DNA of 64,000 nucleotides from Phaeotremella fagi (Eukaryota > Basidiomycota > Tremellomycetes > Tremellales > Phaeotremellaceae), in the NCBI GenBank assembly GCA_001599715.1, contig BCHU01000003.1, forward strand, positions 1,674,001 through 1,738,000. Reading direction: 5' to 3'. The notes beneath the pieces were generated by a model. The model was given only the letters and a program-made list of their open reading frames with translations. It was not told the DNA's origin and did no database searches. The position numbers and the translations under genes are program-made. Of the stretch, positions 21,406 to 31,595 are shown piece after piece. Position 1 is the stretch's first letter; each line of letters begins with the position of its first letter.

Positions 21406-22923
21406 ATGCCGGGAAACATACTGTTGATGATTGCTGACGACCTGGGCAAATTGACTGGTGCCTACGGTTGTAATTCTACTGTCACGCCATCTCTCGACAG
21501 ACTCGCATCAGAGGGGGTCAAATTCGAAAAAGCTTTCGCGAGTACTGCATCATGTAGTGGAAGTCGATCAAACATCTACACTGGTCTTCACACACACGAA
21601 AATGGTCAGTACGGTTTGAACATCTATCGAACTCATTTTCAAACTTTTGGACACGTCGAAACTGCTCCTGCATTACTCAACCACGCAGGTTATATCACTG
21701 GTATACTCGGTAAAGTCCATGTTGGTCCTGAAGGGGTCTACCCTTGGAGTTATAGGAATGAAAGTGGTACGAGGGACGTTGCTTGGATTGCCGACCAAGC
21801 AGAGGAATTTTTCAAAAATTCTAAAGAAGCTGAAAAACCTTTCTTCTTGACTATTGGATACGTCGACCCTCACCGTGATCTTACACGAGGTGGTTTTGGT
21901 AATCAAGAGAAATATGATGAGAGGGTAAAAGATCTTGAAGTTACTGTTGATGAGGTTGATATTCCGACTTGGTTACCTGATTTACCTGAAACTCGACAAG
22001 ATCTAGCTCAATATTATAAAGCTATCAATCGCTTGGATCAAGGTGTTGGAATGGTGTTAGAAGCTCTTAAACGTCAGGGTTTAGCTGATGACACGATGGT
22101 TTTGTTCACCAGTGACAACGGTCCACCTTTCATCAACGCTAAAACGACTCTTTTCGAAGCTGGTACTTGTCTCCCTTTAATCGTTCGCGGTCCAGGCATT
22201 ACATCCGGAATCAGCAACCCCAACATGATTTCTTTCATTGACTTCCTACCGACATTCCTCGACTACGCCGGGTTGAACCCTTCCTTCAGTTTCTCTGACG
22301 TTCCAGCAGAAGAGCGAACAGCTTTACAACCAGGTTACCTCCTCAATAAAGCGAAAGCCGATCCACCTGTTCGACTCGGTCGATCTTTCTTACCAGTTTT
22401 GAACGAAACTTCTCTTCTACCAGAAGATAAATGGCAGCACCACGTTTTCGGTTCGCATACTTTCCACGAATTACAAAATTACTGGCCGACAAGAACTTTG
22501 CGAACACATCAGTACAAATATCATCGCAACATTGCCTGGAGATTGGATTTCCCCTTCGCATCTGATTTATACGCCAGCTTGACGTACGAAGGTGTAAGAA
22601 ACGCAGATACTCCAACTATCGGTAAACGTTCGTTGAAAGATTACTTGTTCAGACCCAATGAAGAACTGTTCGATGTCACCAAAGATCCAGATGAAGTTAA
22701 CAATCTAGCCAAGGACCCAGCATATGCGGATGTGGTTCAAGAGCTCAGAAATACTTTGGAGGATTGGCAAAGAAAAACAGGTGATTTATGGTTACAGCGT
22801 GATGGGTGTTCTGTTCGTATGCTCAGTAGATACAAGACGGATCTTAGGGTACCAGATAGATTCGATGTTGATATTGATAATCCGGGCACGAAGAATACGA
22901 AGCTTATGGTTCCAAACTTTTAA
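21406..22923 (+). CDS. sulfatase, N-sulfoglucosamine sulfohydrolase-like
   Basis: Intronless, 505 residues, no signal peptide, so probably cytosolic. The N-terminus NILLMIADDLGKLTGAYGCN has the metal-binding Asp pair. The catalytic segment is ASTASCSGSRSNIYTGLHTH. It is followed by ENGQYGLNIYR, GYITGILGKVHVGPEGVYPW, FFLTIGYVDPHRD, RLDQGVGMVLEAL and VLFTSDNGPPF, in the order of human SGSH (sulfamidase). The Cys that becomes formylglycine is present, but the usual CxPxR has Gly where Pro or Ala is expected (CSGSR). Activity therefore depends on how that Cys is matured. The lack of introns is unusual in this window. It may release sulfate from sulfate esters or sulfamates taken up by the adjacent permease. 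Confidence 0.9.
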   Translation: MPGNILLMIADDLGKLTGAYGCNSTVTPSLDRLASEGVKFEKAFASTASCSGSRSNIYTGLHTHENGQYGLNIYRTHFQTFGHVETAPALLNHAGYITGILGKVHVGPEGVYPWSYRNESGTRDVAWIADQAEEFFKNSKEAEKPFFLTIGYVDPHRDLTRGGFGNQEKYDERVKDLEVTVDEVDIPTWLPDLPETRQDLAQYYKAINRLDQGVGMVLEALKRQGLADDTMVLFTSDNGPPFINAKTTLFEAGTCLPLIVRGPGITSGISNPNMISFIDFLPTFLDYAGLNPSFSFSDVPAEERTALQPGYLLNKAKADPPVRLGRSFLPVLNETSLLPEDKWQHHVFGSHTFHELQNYWPTRTLRTHQYKYHRNIAWRLDFPFASDLYASLTYEGVRNADTPTIGKRSLKDYLFRPNEELFDVTKDPDEVNNLAKDPAYADVVQELRNTLEDWQRKTGDLWLQRDGCSVRMLSRYKTDLRVPDRFDVDIDNPGTKNTKLMVPNF

Positions 22924-23355
22924 TGTACGAGTACATACGAGTTCATAGATTGATGAAGTAGTTGTCAAAATCTCTTGTGAGGTTCAAAAGTTAGGTGCCA
23001 CAGGAAAACTCAATACCGCAAGCCTGATTTTCGTCCATTTCATTTTGCTCTTAGTACTATTGAAAGAAGCTGAACGAGTACACAGTTTTAATAGAATCAC
23101 TTATAGAGTGACATATTTTATGTCTCTCATGGAAAGTCTGCATTTTTTACATTTCTAACATGGACTCATTACCCCCAATCACGTTTAAACCATTGCACCA
23201 ACTCATGACGTCATTACGTCATCAGCCCGCTAGTCCGAGCCAGTTTATTTCGTGGTAAGACTTTCCAAGTGCATCTTCAAATACGATATCTAACAGCATA
23301 TATACTTCGTACAGTAACATCATCAACCAATTAATCCTCACAGAGTTCAATCACA
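22924..23355. other. intergenic region, promoter of the small mitochondrial protein gene
   Basis: 432 bp, AT-rich, with TATA-like ATATATA at 23298-23304 about 52 bp before ATG 23356 and a TGACGTCATTACGTCATC stretch (23205-23223) that contains a perfect CRE/bZIP site TGACGTCA followed by a second ACGTCA half. Confidence 0.5.
23205..23222. promoter_or_regulatory. tandem bZIP (CRE-like) sites
   Basis: TGACGTCA followed at once by TTACGTCA. This is the palindromic recognition sequence of ATF/CREB-type bZIP factors plus a near copy, about 140 bp upstream of ATG 23356. It suggests stress control of the downstream gene; the regulator is unknown. Confidence 0.55.
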
Positions 23356-24125
23356 ATGTCAGTCCTACGTCTAAGATCACTTCAATCCATCCGATCCACC
23401 CAACCACAAGTTATCCTCAGTGGAGTGAGATCTTACACTGCTTCAGTTCACGGTAACGATCCAGATGTAAGTGATCTCATATTCATTCGCACTTTGTCAT
23501 ATACTAATCACAATTTTCATCGATCGAATAGAAACTCGCTAAAGAGAAAGCAAGAAATCTAGGTGGTCACCAAGATTCATCTGCTCCTTTCAAAAAGGGT
23601 GCTCCAGGATGGAATGAGCATTTAGCTGTGGGTCAAATGTGTTATTTCTAATACATTTTCAACTGACCGAGTGTTTTAGTCTGATGCTGAGGCAAACGTT
23701 AAAGTGGGTATTGATTTCTCTCATTTCGTCTTATTTCGTAAGGAGTGGAATGGACACACTGGATCGATCATGAGGATCGAGAAAACTCAGTCGCGATTGT
23801 GTAGACCTGATATTATCCGAATCGAAAGCTAACTTTACATCTTAGGCCGATCAACATGGCCCAACTGGTAAACCAGGCAAAGCTCTCCAAGATGAGACGG
23901 TAGCACGTAAGCAGAGCTTTACCAATGATGGAAATCTGCTTATGAATCCATCGTAGACACCCACAAACACCACCACACCGAACACGGACACAAAGGTGCC
24001 GAATCTCATCAAGCCAAACATAATCCTGAAAGAACATCCAGCGAGGATGCTGTGAGTCAAAGTCAATTTGACATTGTAGTCACTAACTCTTTTCTTAGGT
24101 CAAAGCAGATCGCGGTGAGCATTAG
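23356..24125 (+). CDS. small predicted mitochondrial protein, His-rich
   Basis: Six exons give about 123 residues. Exon 1 (MSVLRLRSLQSIRSTQPQVI, then LSGVRSYTAS) is a clear mitochondrial presequence with an RSYTAS-type cleavage region. The mature part reads KLAKEKARNLGGHQDSSAPF, KKGAPGWNEHLA, SDAEANVK, ADQHGPTGKPGKALQDETVA, HTHKHHHTEHGHKG and ends VKADRGEH. The SDAEANVK exon is only 24 nt. The mature protein is hydrophilic, probably disordered, and His-rich, as in LEA-like or metal-buffering stress proteins. No named family is recognised. Upstream CRE-like sites fit stress induction. The third intron (about 142 nt) is longer than usual; I see no snoRNA boxes in it. Confidence 0.75.
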
Positions 24126-24853
24126 GGAAATTGGGAAATAAGAAATTAGCTTAGCATCTGTGTAAGAAAGAACATGGGGAAGAAGAATGAATTGGTCATA
24201 GGCAGAAGAGAAGTTTTTAATCATACATAGCAAGGCAAATATCGAATTGAAAACTTTGTGTTGAGTCAGAAATGCATGTACTAGGATTACTAGGATGGAA
24301 TGAGTAAGGAGTGGACGAGTGTGGGGACGTCAATTGAACGAAGATATCCTTCCACGAATGCCAACAAACTTTTCTATCATTCTTCTCCATTGATCTCTCT
24401 CAATTGGTTGCTCTAACGTGAATTAATACCGTATTCCATCTCAAATATAGATCCCAACGATGATCGACGATTACAACAAAAGTCAAGACGAAAACGGAAG
24501 CAAAAAGTGCCACAGGCAAAAGGGTGTCCAGAGCCCCCGTTGTCACGGGGGCTCTGGCCGTGCCTGGGGGCGACTTGTCAGTCGCCCCCAGGGTCCACGT
24601 GGCTGTCGCCACGTGCTTGTCGCTGTCGCGACGCTCGGAACTGTCGTCCTCGCTGTTTTCCGGTTATCATTGCATTCCCCTTACCCGGTCTCTTCTTTTG
24701 TTGCTGAAATGATTGCAATTCAATTCGTCCATACCATCTTAATTCTCTATCAATTTATCATCAATTTATCACTTTCGTTAACAGAATTTCATACTAAAAT
24801 ATCGTCAACGAATACACTAAATCAGCATCAGTCAATTCCATCCTATATCCAAA
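24126..24853. other. intergenic region carrying the TGTC-loop hairpin array
   Basis: 728 bp. GC-poor on both sides, with a sharply GC-rich block at about 24524-24650 described separately. ORFs through the block are by-products of the palindromes. Confidence 0.6.
24528..24650. repeat. array of consecutive GC-rich hairpins, all with loop TGTC
   Basis: Four perfect inverted repeats in a row, each enclosing exactly TGTC. Arms 24528-24540 and 24545-24557 (13 bp, CCAGAGCCCCCGT); arms 24563-24575 and 24580-24592 (13 bp, CCTGGGGGCGACT); arms 24596-24603 and 24608-24615 (8 bp, CACGTGGC); arms 24619-24623 and 24628-24632 (5 bp, GTCGC). A fifth, imperfect one surrounds TGTC at 24642-24645 (GGAAC/GTCC). 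Spacers are only 3-5 nt. The arms differ in sequence while the loop and phasing are constant, so this is not a simple tandem repeat. It lies about 200 bp upstream of the acyl-CoA dehydrogenase start. Confidence 0.9.
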
Positions 24854-26939
24854 ATGGCCACTCAACAACTTAAATCCCTCACGAAAGAGGAAGTCGCCAA
24901 GGTGAGTCAACCCCCGTTGAAATTCTCACGCAGATCACTCATGTCCATACCCGCAGCACAACAAAGAAGGTGATCTATGGATCATCATCGATTCCATCGT
25001 CTATGACCTCAGTAAATTTGCAGCAATGCATCCAGGTGGACTGGGTGTTTTGCTAGATCGTGATGTCGGTATGTCCAGCCATTCAAATTTAAAACCTTGC
25101 TGAGTCTCGTAGCTGGACTTGACGCGACCACTGTGTTTTACGGGTTGTAAGTTGATTCACGACACTTGGTCTACAATTGACACCATGCTAGACACCGATC
25201 TGAGGTCCTTCAACGACCTCAATATAATCGTTTGAGAATCGGTCAGATCGAAGGTGAACAACCACGTATCAAGGCTATGCAAGTTGGAGATCTTTCTCGC
25301 GTAAGTGAAGCATTTAGACGATAACTAATAAATATAGGTACCATACGGAGAACCAACTTGGCTCACTCCGGTCTTCAAAAGTCCATACTATAAAGATTCC
25401 CACCGGGCTCTTCAGAAGGGTATGTGCTCGTTCCGGGTTAAACTGATCCAGCAGAGATGAGAAAATTCGTCGACGAGGTCATCTATCCTGATGCCCAGGC
25501 TTGTGAGGAAAGTGGCAAGAGAGCTAGTAAACAGGTTCTCGAGGCTATGGCGTAGGTCATCTTCAACCTACCTTACTGACGTTTTAGTAAAAACAACCTC
25601 AACGCTATGCGTCTTGGTCCAGGTAAACATTTATACGGAAGAGAACTCATGGGTGGTGCCGTCAAAGGCGAGGAATACGATTACTTCCAGTGAGTTCATA
25701 ATCTTATCCTCACTGACCTCAGTGAACTTGTCGTTAACCAAGAAATTGCTCGAATGGGCGGAAGAGGTTACGCCGACGGTCTCAACGCAGGAATGGTCAT
25801 TGGTCTACCACCCGTTCTTAATTTCGCCAGAGATAATATCAAAAAACGCGTGGTTGAAGAAGTCCTCAGTGGCCAAAAAGTCATCTCTTTGGCTATCTCA
25901 GAAGCCTTTGCTGGTTCGGACGTCGCTGGATTGAGAACTACTGCTGTAAAGACTGATGACGGTGATTGGATCATCAACGGAACCAAGAAATGGATTACTG
26001 GAGGAATGCACTCTGACTATTTCGTAGGTTCACCTGAAGATGTATACTGATTACAGACTGTCGGTTGTCGAACAGAGGGCGGACTTACGGTCTTCCTTGT
26101 TCCACGAGGGGAAGGTGTTGAGACCAAAGCCATCAAGACTTCATACTCTGCAGCTGCTGGAACTGCTTACATCACATTTGACAACGTCAAAGTTCCTGAT
26201 GAATACATGTTAGGTCCAGAGAATGGGGGTCTGTTGGTTATCTTGTCAAATTTTAACGTAAGTTGTGTTGTTGTCCGTGTCTAATTGGATAGCACGAAAG
26301 ATGGGTCATGTGTTGTGCATCTGCAAGAAGTTCTAGATTGATCGTCGAGGAATGTCTCAAATGGGGAGCTCAAAGATATGTCTTTGGTAAACCTTTACTT
26401 GCTCAACCGGTCATTCGTCAAAAGCTGGCGTTCATGATTGCCAAAGTAGAAGCTCTCCAAGCTTGGCTTGAGAACGTCACCTATCAAATGTGTAACATGG
26501 TTAGTTAGCTCCTCGAACCATGTGTCTTAACTGACATCTTGACAGAATTACAAACAACAATCAGCCAACCTAGCTGGACAAATCGCTTTCCTCAAAATGC
26601 AATCTACGCGTTTCGCAGGTGAGATCGCTGATGAAGCTGTTCAAATCTTTGGTGGAAGAGGGATCACCAAGACTGGGTGAGTCTAGCAATGTCGATTTGT
26701 GGCATTTTACTGATTATCCTTAGAATGGGTAAATTCGTCGAACAATTCCAAAGAACCCAAAAGTTCGATGCTATCCTTGGTGGAGCAGAAGAGGTGAGTA
26801 GATGTTAGGACTGTTGACTGATTAATTACAGGTATTGGGTGATCTTGGTGTTCGTCAAGCGTGAGTTCTGTTATTCCATGGCCAAATCGTAACTGAGATT
26901 TTTAGGATGCGTAAAATGCCCAAGGACGTCAGACTTTGA
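24854..26939 (+). CDS. acyl-CoA dehydrogenase with N-terminal cytochrome b5 domain
   Basis: About 510 residues over more than ten short introns. The N-terminal ~95 residues are a cytochrome b5 haem domain (LTKEEVAKHNKEGDLWIIID, then VYDLSKFAAMHPGGLGVLLD with the HPGG haem ligand). The rest is an acyl-CoA dehydrogenase: ELVVNQEIARMGGRGYADGL, ISLAISEAFAGSDVAGLRTT (FAD/substrate motif), GTKKWITGGMHSDYFT, GPENGGLLVILSNFNHERW, AVQIFGGRGITKTGMGKFVE and a C-terminal KMPKDVRL. The fusion is common in filamentous and basidiomycete fungi and is thought to pass electrons through haem instead of ETF. There is no mitochondrial presequence; RKMPKDVRL is not a clear PTS1. The substrate is unknown. The TGTC hairpin array lies upstream. 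Confidence 0.93.
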
Positions 26940-27158
26940 TGAAATCCTTTCGTGTCCGTGTGCCTGTGTATTCTGAAGATTGATACCATAGTATTGTAGC
27001 TTGTCACGATGTATCGAGTGTCTTGGTTATGACAAGGAAGGGATATGGAGTCTGCGAGTCGAAAAGTGGAGGGTGCCCATTTCGCTTATCTCCGTAATCT
27101 TCGTTGCACTATCTCTTCCAAGATCGAAGATTTGATCTACTCTGACAACTACAACACA

Positions 27159-28961
27159 ATGACGATCGTAACAGAATCACCATTTGGACCAGGTATCCTA
27201 CCCCCCGAATGGAAGCTCTCAGTTTGGCAACAAAGTACCCGTCAAGATCCATTAGTTAACATAAACAAGGATGAACCACTCCCAACCGAAGCAGAGATAG
27301 TAATCATTGGAAGTGGATTATCAGGTCTGTACCACGTCTCCTTGAGCTTGAAACTATAGCTGAAGCTGAATAGGAGCAACCACGGCGTATAATCTGCTCA
27401 ACTCTCCTTCCAGACCTAAATCTATTGTCGTCCTCGAAGCTCGAGAATGCTGTTCAGGAGCTTCAGGTAGGAACGCAGGTCATTGTCGACCAGACGCTTT
27501 TAGAGGTTATAACGCCTACGCCAAAAATTTCGGTGGGGAGGTATCGAAACAGATCCTTAGATCTGAAGCTATCACTATGAATCGGTAGGTCGTTTTTGTG
27601 TAGGAGTGAATTGAAAGATTTGCAGGGTTAAGGAATTTATTGAAACTCATGGGATTGAATGTGAATTCACTTTACGACCTACACTTGATCTTTGTATGAC
27701 GGAGACTTTCGAGGAATATATTGCTAAGGCTTTTGGTGATTCGGAAAAAGGTGGTGTTGATGTTAGTGGAATCGAGGAACTTGATTCGGAACAGGCTAAG
27801 GAGGTAGATCAAGTTTCCATTTTGTTTTTCAATTTTCATTGACATTGTTTTCCCTAGGCATCTCGATCACCATTCGCGAGAAAGGCTTATGAATGGAAGG
27901 CAGCGTCCATCAACCCAGCGAAACTATGCTATGGAGTCCATCATCTCAATCTCAAACATGACGGATATAGCATTTACACCCACACCCCTGTGATTTCAGT
28001 CACACCCACGTCCAACCTTTGGTCAGTAAACACCACCCGTGGTTCGATTACAGCCAACAAAGTCATCTACGCGACTAACGGTTATACGAAACTTGTTCTT
28101 CCTGAGTTTGAGGGCTTGATAACTCCTTGGCAAGCTCAGGCTATGAAACTTAGTGCTCCACCTGTTGGGTTGGAGGTTTATCCCAGGACGGAACAGACTA
28201 TGTCGATTAGATATGCTTTGCATCAATTTTATTCTTTGTACGTAAAACCTTTCGATAGTATACTGATTTGTCAGGGCAACACGTCCAGATAACACTGTAG
28301 TCCTAGGATCATCAAGGACTTGGTAAGCAATCCGAATCATGGTTTGGACTGCAGTATCTAACCCAGCCACAGGCCAGGAGTTACCGAAGAAATCCAAAAA
28401 TCGTTAATCGACACGATGGACGATTCGAGCCCCAACGCTGAAAGAGCTCGCGATACTTTTGAATTGTTCACGAAAATCTTTCCTGGGGCTGGATACGATT
28501 CATCATCGATGAAAGAGGGTCAAGGGGGGTATGAATATGCATGGAGTGGGATTATCGGGATGGTATGTTAGTTGTACGTTTTGATTTTTGACGTTTTTAG
28601 ACACCTGATTCGGTACCTTTTATTGGTGAGGTTCCTGATAAACCTGGACAATATATTATGGCGGGTTTCAATGGTCATGGTAAGTTTGTCTCCTAAATAA
28701 TAAGTATGTAAGCTGATCAATTTCTCTAGGTATGGTAAGTCAACTGGGTTGAAATCTGAAATGCAGATCTTGTTAACGAGTCAGGCTCGAATCTTCCACT
28801 GTGCACCGAGTTTCGCGTCGATCGTACTTGGTGGTGAATGGGATCCAACCGTTCCCAGTGTTTTCAGAATTACCAAGGAAAGGTTGGAACGATTGAGAGG
28901 GTCTGTAAGTGTAAAAAAGGATGCTGTGGGGAAGGAGGAAGCTTCAAAATTGGTTGTATGA
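27159..28961 (+). CDS. FAD-dependent oxidoreductase, DAO family
   Basis: About 500 residues in eight or so exons. The ADP-binding motif AEIVIIGSGLSGATTAYNLL comes near residue 45, then SIVVLEARECCSGASGRNAG with HCRPDAFRGY, the flavin-binding pattern of the D-amino-acid oxidase/glycine oxidase family. Further segments are KVIYATNGYTKLVLPEFEGL, RPDNTVVLGSSRTWPG, TPDSVPFIGEVPDKPGQYIM and AGFNGHGM. No presequence is apparent. Fungal members deaminate amines or amino acids; the substrate cannot be inferred. It directly follows the acyl-CoA dehydrogenase, same strand, 219 bp between stop and start, so the two may be co-expressed. Confidence 0.88.
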
Positions 28962-29098
28962 TATACACATAGAGTAGAAATGTATCGATGAATCGACTAG
29001 ACTTAGACTATCTTCAACTAGTAAACGGATGTGCTATCTTTTCAAAACGAACCCAATGAAATGCAATGAATATAATACAGTGAAGTTTAACGACAACC

Positions 29099-30708
29099 CT
29101 AATTGACCGGATGATGTCTAACCCAATCCTCCGCCATACCTTTCCAATCCAATCCGATAAACCTCCTCACCCTCTCTTTCACAGCTTCAGGAGTCATCTC
29201 CGGTAACACATGTGAAGGAATGGGAGTAGCGAGAGCCTTTTTGATCGCTGAATGTAATCCTGGGACATCGCCGGCGAACACGTTGTAAACGTAGGGTCTG
29301 GTTTCATTTAGCAAAATGACTGTCTCCACAACTGAATCCCACTCACTCGCCCACTTCCTTCAACCAATCGTGCAGAGTTACCCATTTATCTCTATTCATC
29401 TTATCCTCTTCATCCCAGATGACAATCGGATTGATAAGCTATGAGTTTTGTCAGTATGACGACCAAACTCTTACTGATAAACCTACTGGGACACCAAGGA
29501 ATAAAGCCTCATACGGGGTAGGTGAAACAGCTGGATCCCCACCCATCCCAATAAGTACACTACTATGAGCCAGTAAATCGTAGAAAGCAGGTCGATCCAG
29601 TCGTCCCAGATTCTTGAGATTCGAAGCGTCCATCGCCCGATTACCTTCTTCGGATTCACTGGTATCCATAGCGATGATCAATTTCCCACCGGTTAATTCT
29701 TCCAATCCCTCCAACGTGGAGGTTGACCATACATGCGGTCTAACTAGGTATCCAGTGTTCCTGCCTAGGATGTACATTTGGTTCTTTGGTCGTTGTTCGT
29801 GTGGAATGAAGTGTTGTCCGATCTTGACTTCGTCCATTGAGTAGGGGATGTAATGGCTTTCAGTCTCTAGGGGTCTTGGATTGGGTGAGACTCTGAAAGA
29901 TGGTCCGAAGGGGGTATCGATCCTTCCCCATTCGGTGTTTAGACCGTCTTGTCCGAATGCACGTAGGATAACTCGAGGACTGTGATACATCAGAAAATGA
30001 CACCAATTGAATTCACTTACTCGTTGAAATAATCCATTCCAACCATTAAATGTTCAGGTAGCCAGCCTTTCTGTCTTTCTTTCCTCATTCGTCGACTCTC
30101 TGCTACTTCGTTTCTGACCAGTGCTGGATCAACTAGTATCAGTTTGGTACACCCTGGATATCTTTGATTGTATTCTCTTGCCAGAGATAATGGTCCCCAA
30201 CTTCCGATCGAGGAGGGTGTGAGAACGACTGGATGACCTAGAGACATGCAGGCTTTCATCTGTTAAAGTTAGTACAGTCCTGTCTCTGCTAGCTCACAAA
30301 TGATTCCAACCTATAAACTGTAAGCTTAATCTTTTCAAAATACTCCTTCACTCACCAGTAAGTTTCACCACCGGTAGCTCCCCAAGTATAAGCCAACGCC
30401 CAGTTCAAACCCAACATGACAAGTTGAGTAGAAGCTTCACTCCCACCAACAGTCCCGTTCAACAGCGCCTTCTCGAGTTTAGCCAGTTGGGGTTCATTGA
30501 ACTCTCGTATACCGTTAGGTAAGTTGTCTATCTCTGAGGGTTCTCCTTCCAGTAGGGGATAGAACGGTGGTTGAGGTTGCCATAAGTAATTTTGAACTTT
30601 TTGAGTCACTTCTAGATTCGATTGTAGGATTATGAAGATTAATACTACTCCTACGGATAAGGATATTAGTGTCCTCGGTGTTAGAGGTATCTTTCCTATG
30701 CTCAGCAT
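29099..30708 (-). CDS. type II membrane glycosyltransferase, GT18 (MGAT5)-like
   Basis: ATG 30708 gives MLSIGKIPLTPRTLISLSVG followed by VVLIFIILQ, a short cytosolic tail and one membrane anchor, as in Golgi glycosyltransferases. The lumenal part contains LGLNWALAYTWGATGGETYW, SLAREYNQRYPGCTKLILVD, RPKNQMYILGRNTGYLVRPH, LLAHSSVLIGMGGDPAVSPT and PYEALFLGVPV with LINPI in the next exon. The arrangement of AHSSVLIG, PYEALFLGVP and INP recalls the donor-binding end of GT18 N-acetylglucosaminyltransferase V. Four introns are read, near 29330-29350, 29440-29460, 29990-30015 and 30260-30355, with approximate edges. Family assignment is inference from these motifs; gene and topology are well supported. 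Confidence 0.7.
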
Positions 30709-30883
30709 CGTTGAGTGAGTTGCGATGAGTAGATGATATTTGCAGAATAGCCATCCATTTTCATCGTTGCCGTTGTTATGACTCCTTCGAGAATTTATTC
30801 GAGCCTCCACTTACACGACCAAGATGCTAGATACTTGAGGTTGAGGTTGAGGTTGACTCTAATTCAAGTTCCCAACATCCAAC

Positions 30884-31595
30884 ATGGACTCGAGAACAGC
30901 TATACCCCTCGTCCCATTACATCTCACGTCTCTAGCTATACTAGCTCCAAATAATGCTCCCCTCTACGTGCATTCCTTTACAGGGGAAGCTGACGAATTG
31001 AGACATTACCATCTAGCTCACGCCGCGGTCGACGTGATAGAGGAGAGAAGTGAGTTCAGTCAGATTCAATCTAGTTGATGACTGATACAATGTTTACATA
31101 GTTGTTATGACTTCGACACCGACTAAACCTGCTGATTCTTATCTTGGTCTCCTGTTTTGTATGGAGGATATGGCGTTGTAGGTGATCCAGAGTGACAACG
31201 CTGACATCCAGTTATGGCTTTCAAACCCCTACCAAACTTCGAATGGTAGTCTCCGTAGAACTAGTAGACGCAATGATCAAAGACGCCGATATCATCGCTG
31301 TAGGTCCACTCAACCCAACCCCAACTAACCCTCAAAGATATTCAGAGCAATCCATCAGTTACTCCTAACGACCTCTCAAAATCCCTTCCTCTCTCTTCCA
31401 ACAACGTTCAAAGCTACACCAGTTACATCTAATTCCTCGCAGGAAGTTTCGGAAAAAACTATCAATCCTGTTTATCCTACTTCGAGAATGTTCTCGGTTG
31501 GTCCGGACGATTTACAGGCTGATTGGTTCAAGGAGAGTAGGAGGTTTCAGAAAGGGATTGTTCAGATTGGAGAACTTTTGTCGGGCGGTCGTTAA
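30884..31595 (+). CDS. TRAPP complex subunit, TRAPPC2L/TCA17 type
   Basis: Small longin/sedlin-fold protein of the TRAPP tether used in Golgi and endosome traffic. Exon 1 has IPLVPLHLTSLAILAPNNAP and LYVHSFTGEADELRHYHLAH (sedlin N-terminus). It is followed by TPTKPADSYLGLLFCMEDMA, YGFQTPTKLRMVVSVELVD and MIKDADIIAIFRAIHQLLLT with SQNPF, the diagnostic TRAPPC2L region. The C-terminus ends FQKGIVQIGELLSGGR. Four introns (one near 31066-31101) are read. The product is about 185 residues, slightly longer than animal TRAPPC2L because of an insert rich in Ser/Thr/Glu. Confidence 0.85.

Noticed and set aside
23705..23846. Long intron as possible snoRNA host
   Set aside because: No convincing C box or flanking stem, although the intron is longer than average.
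24460..24873. Three overlapping plus-strand ORFs through the hairpin block
   Set aside because: They exist because the GC-rich palindromes lack stop codons; composition is unlike coding sequence and no family is recognised.
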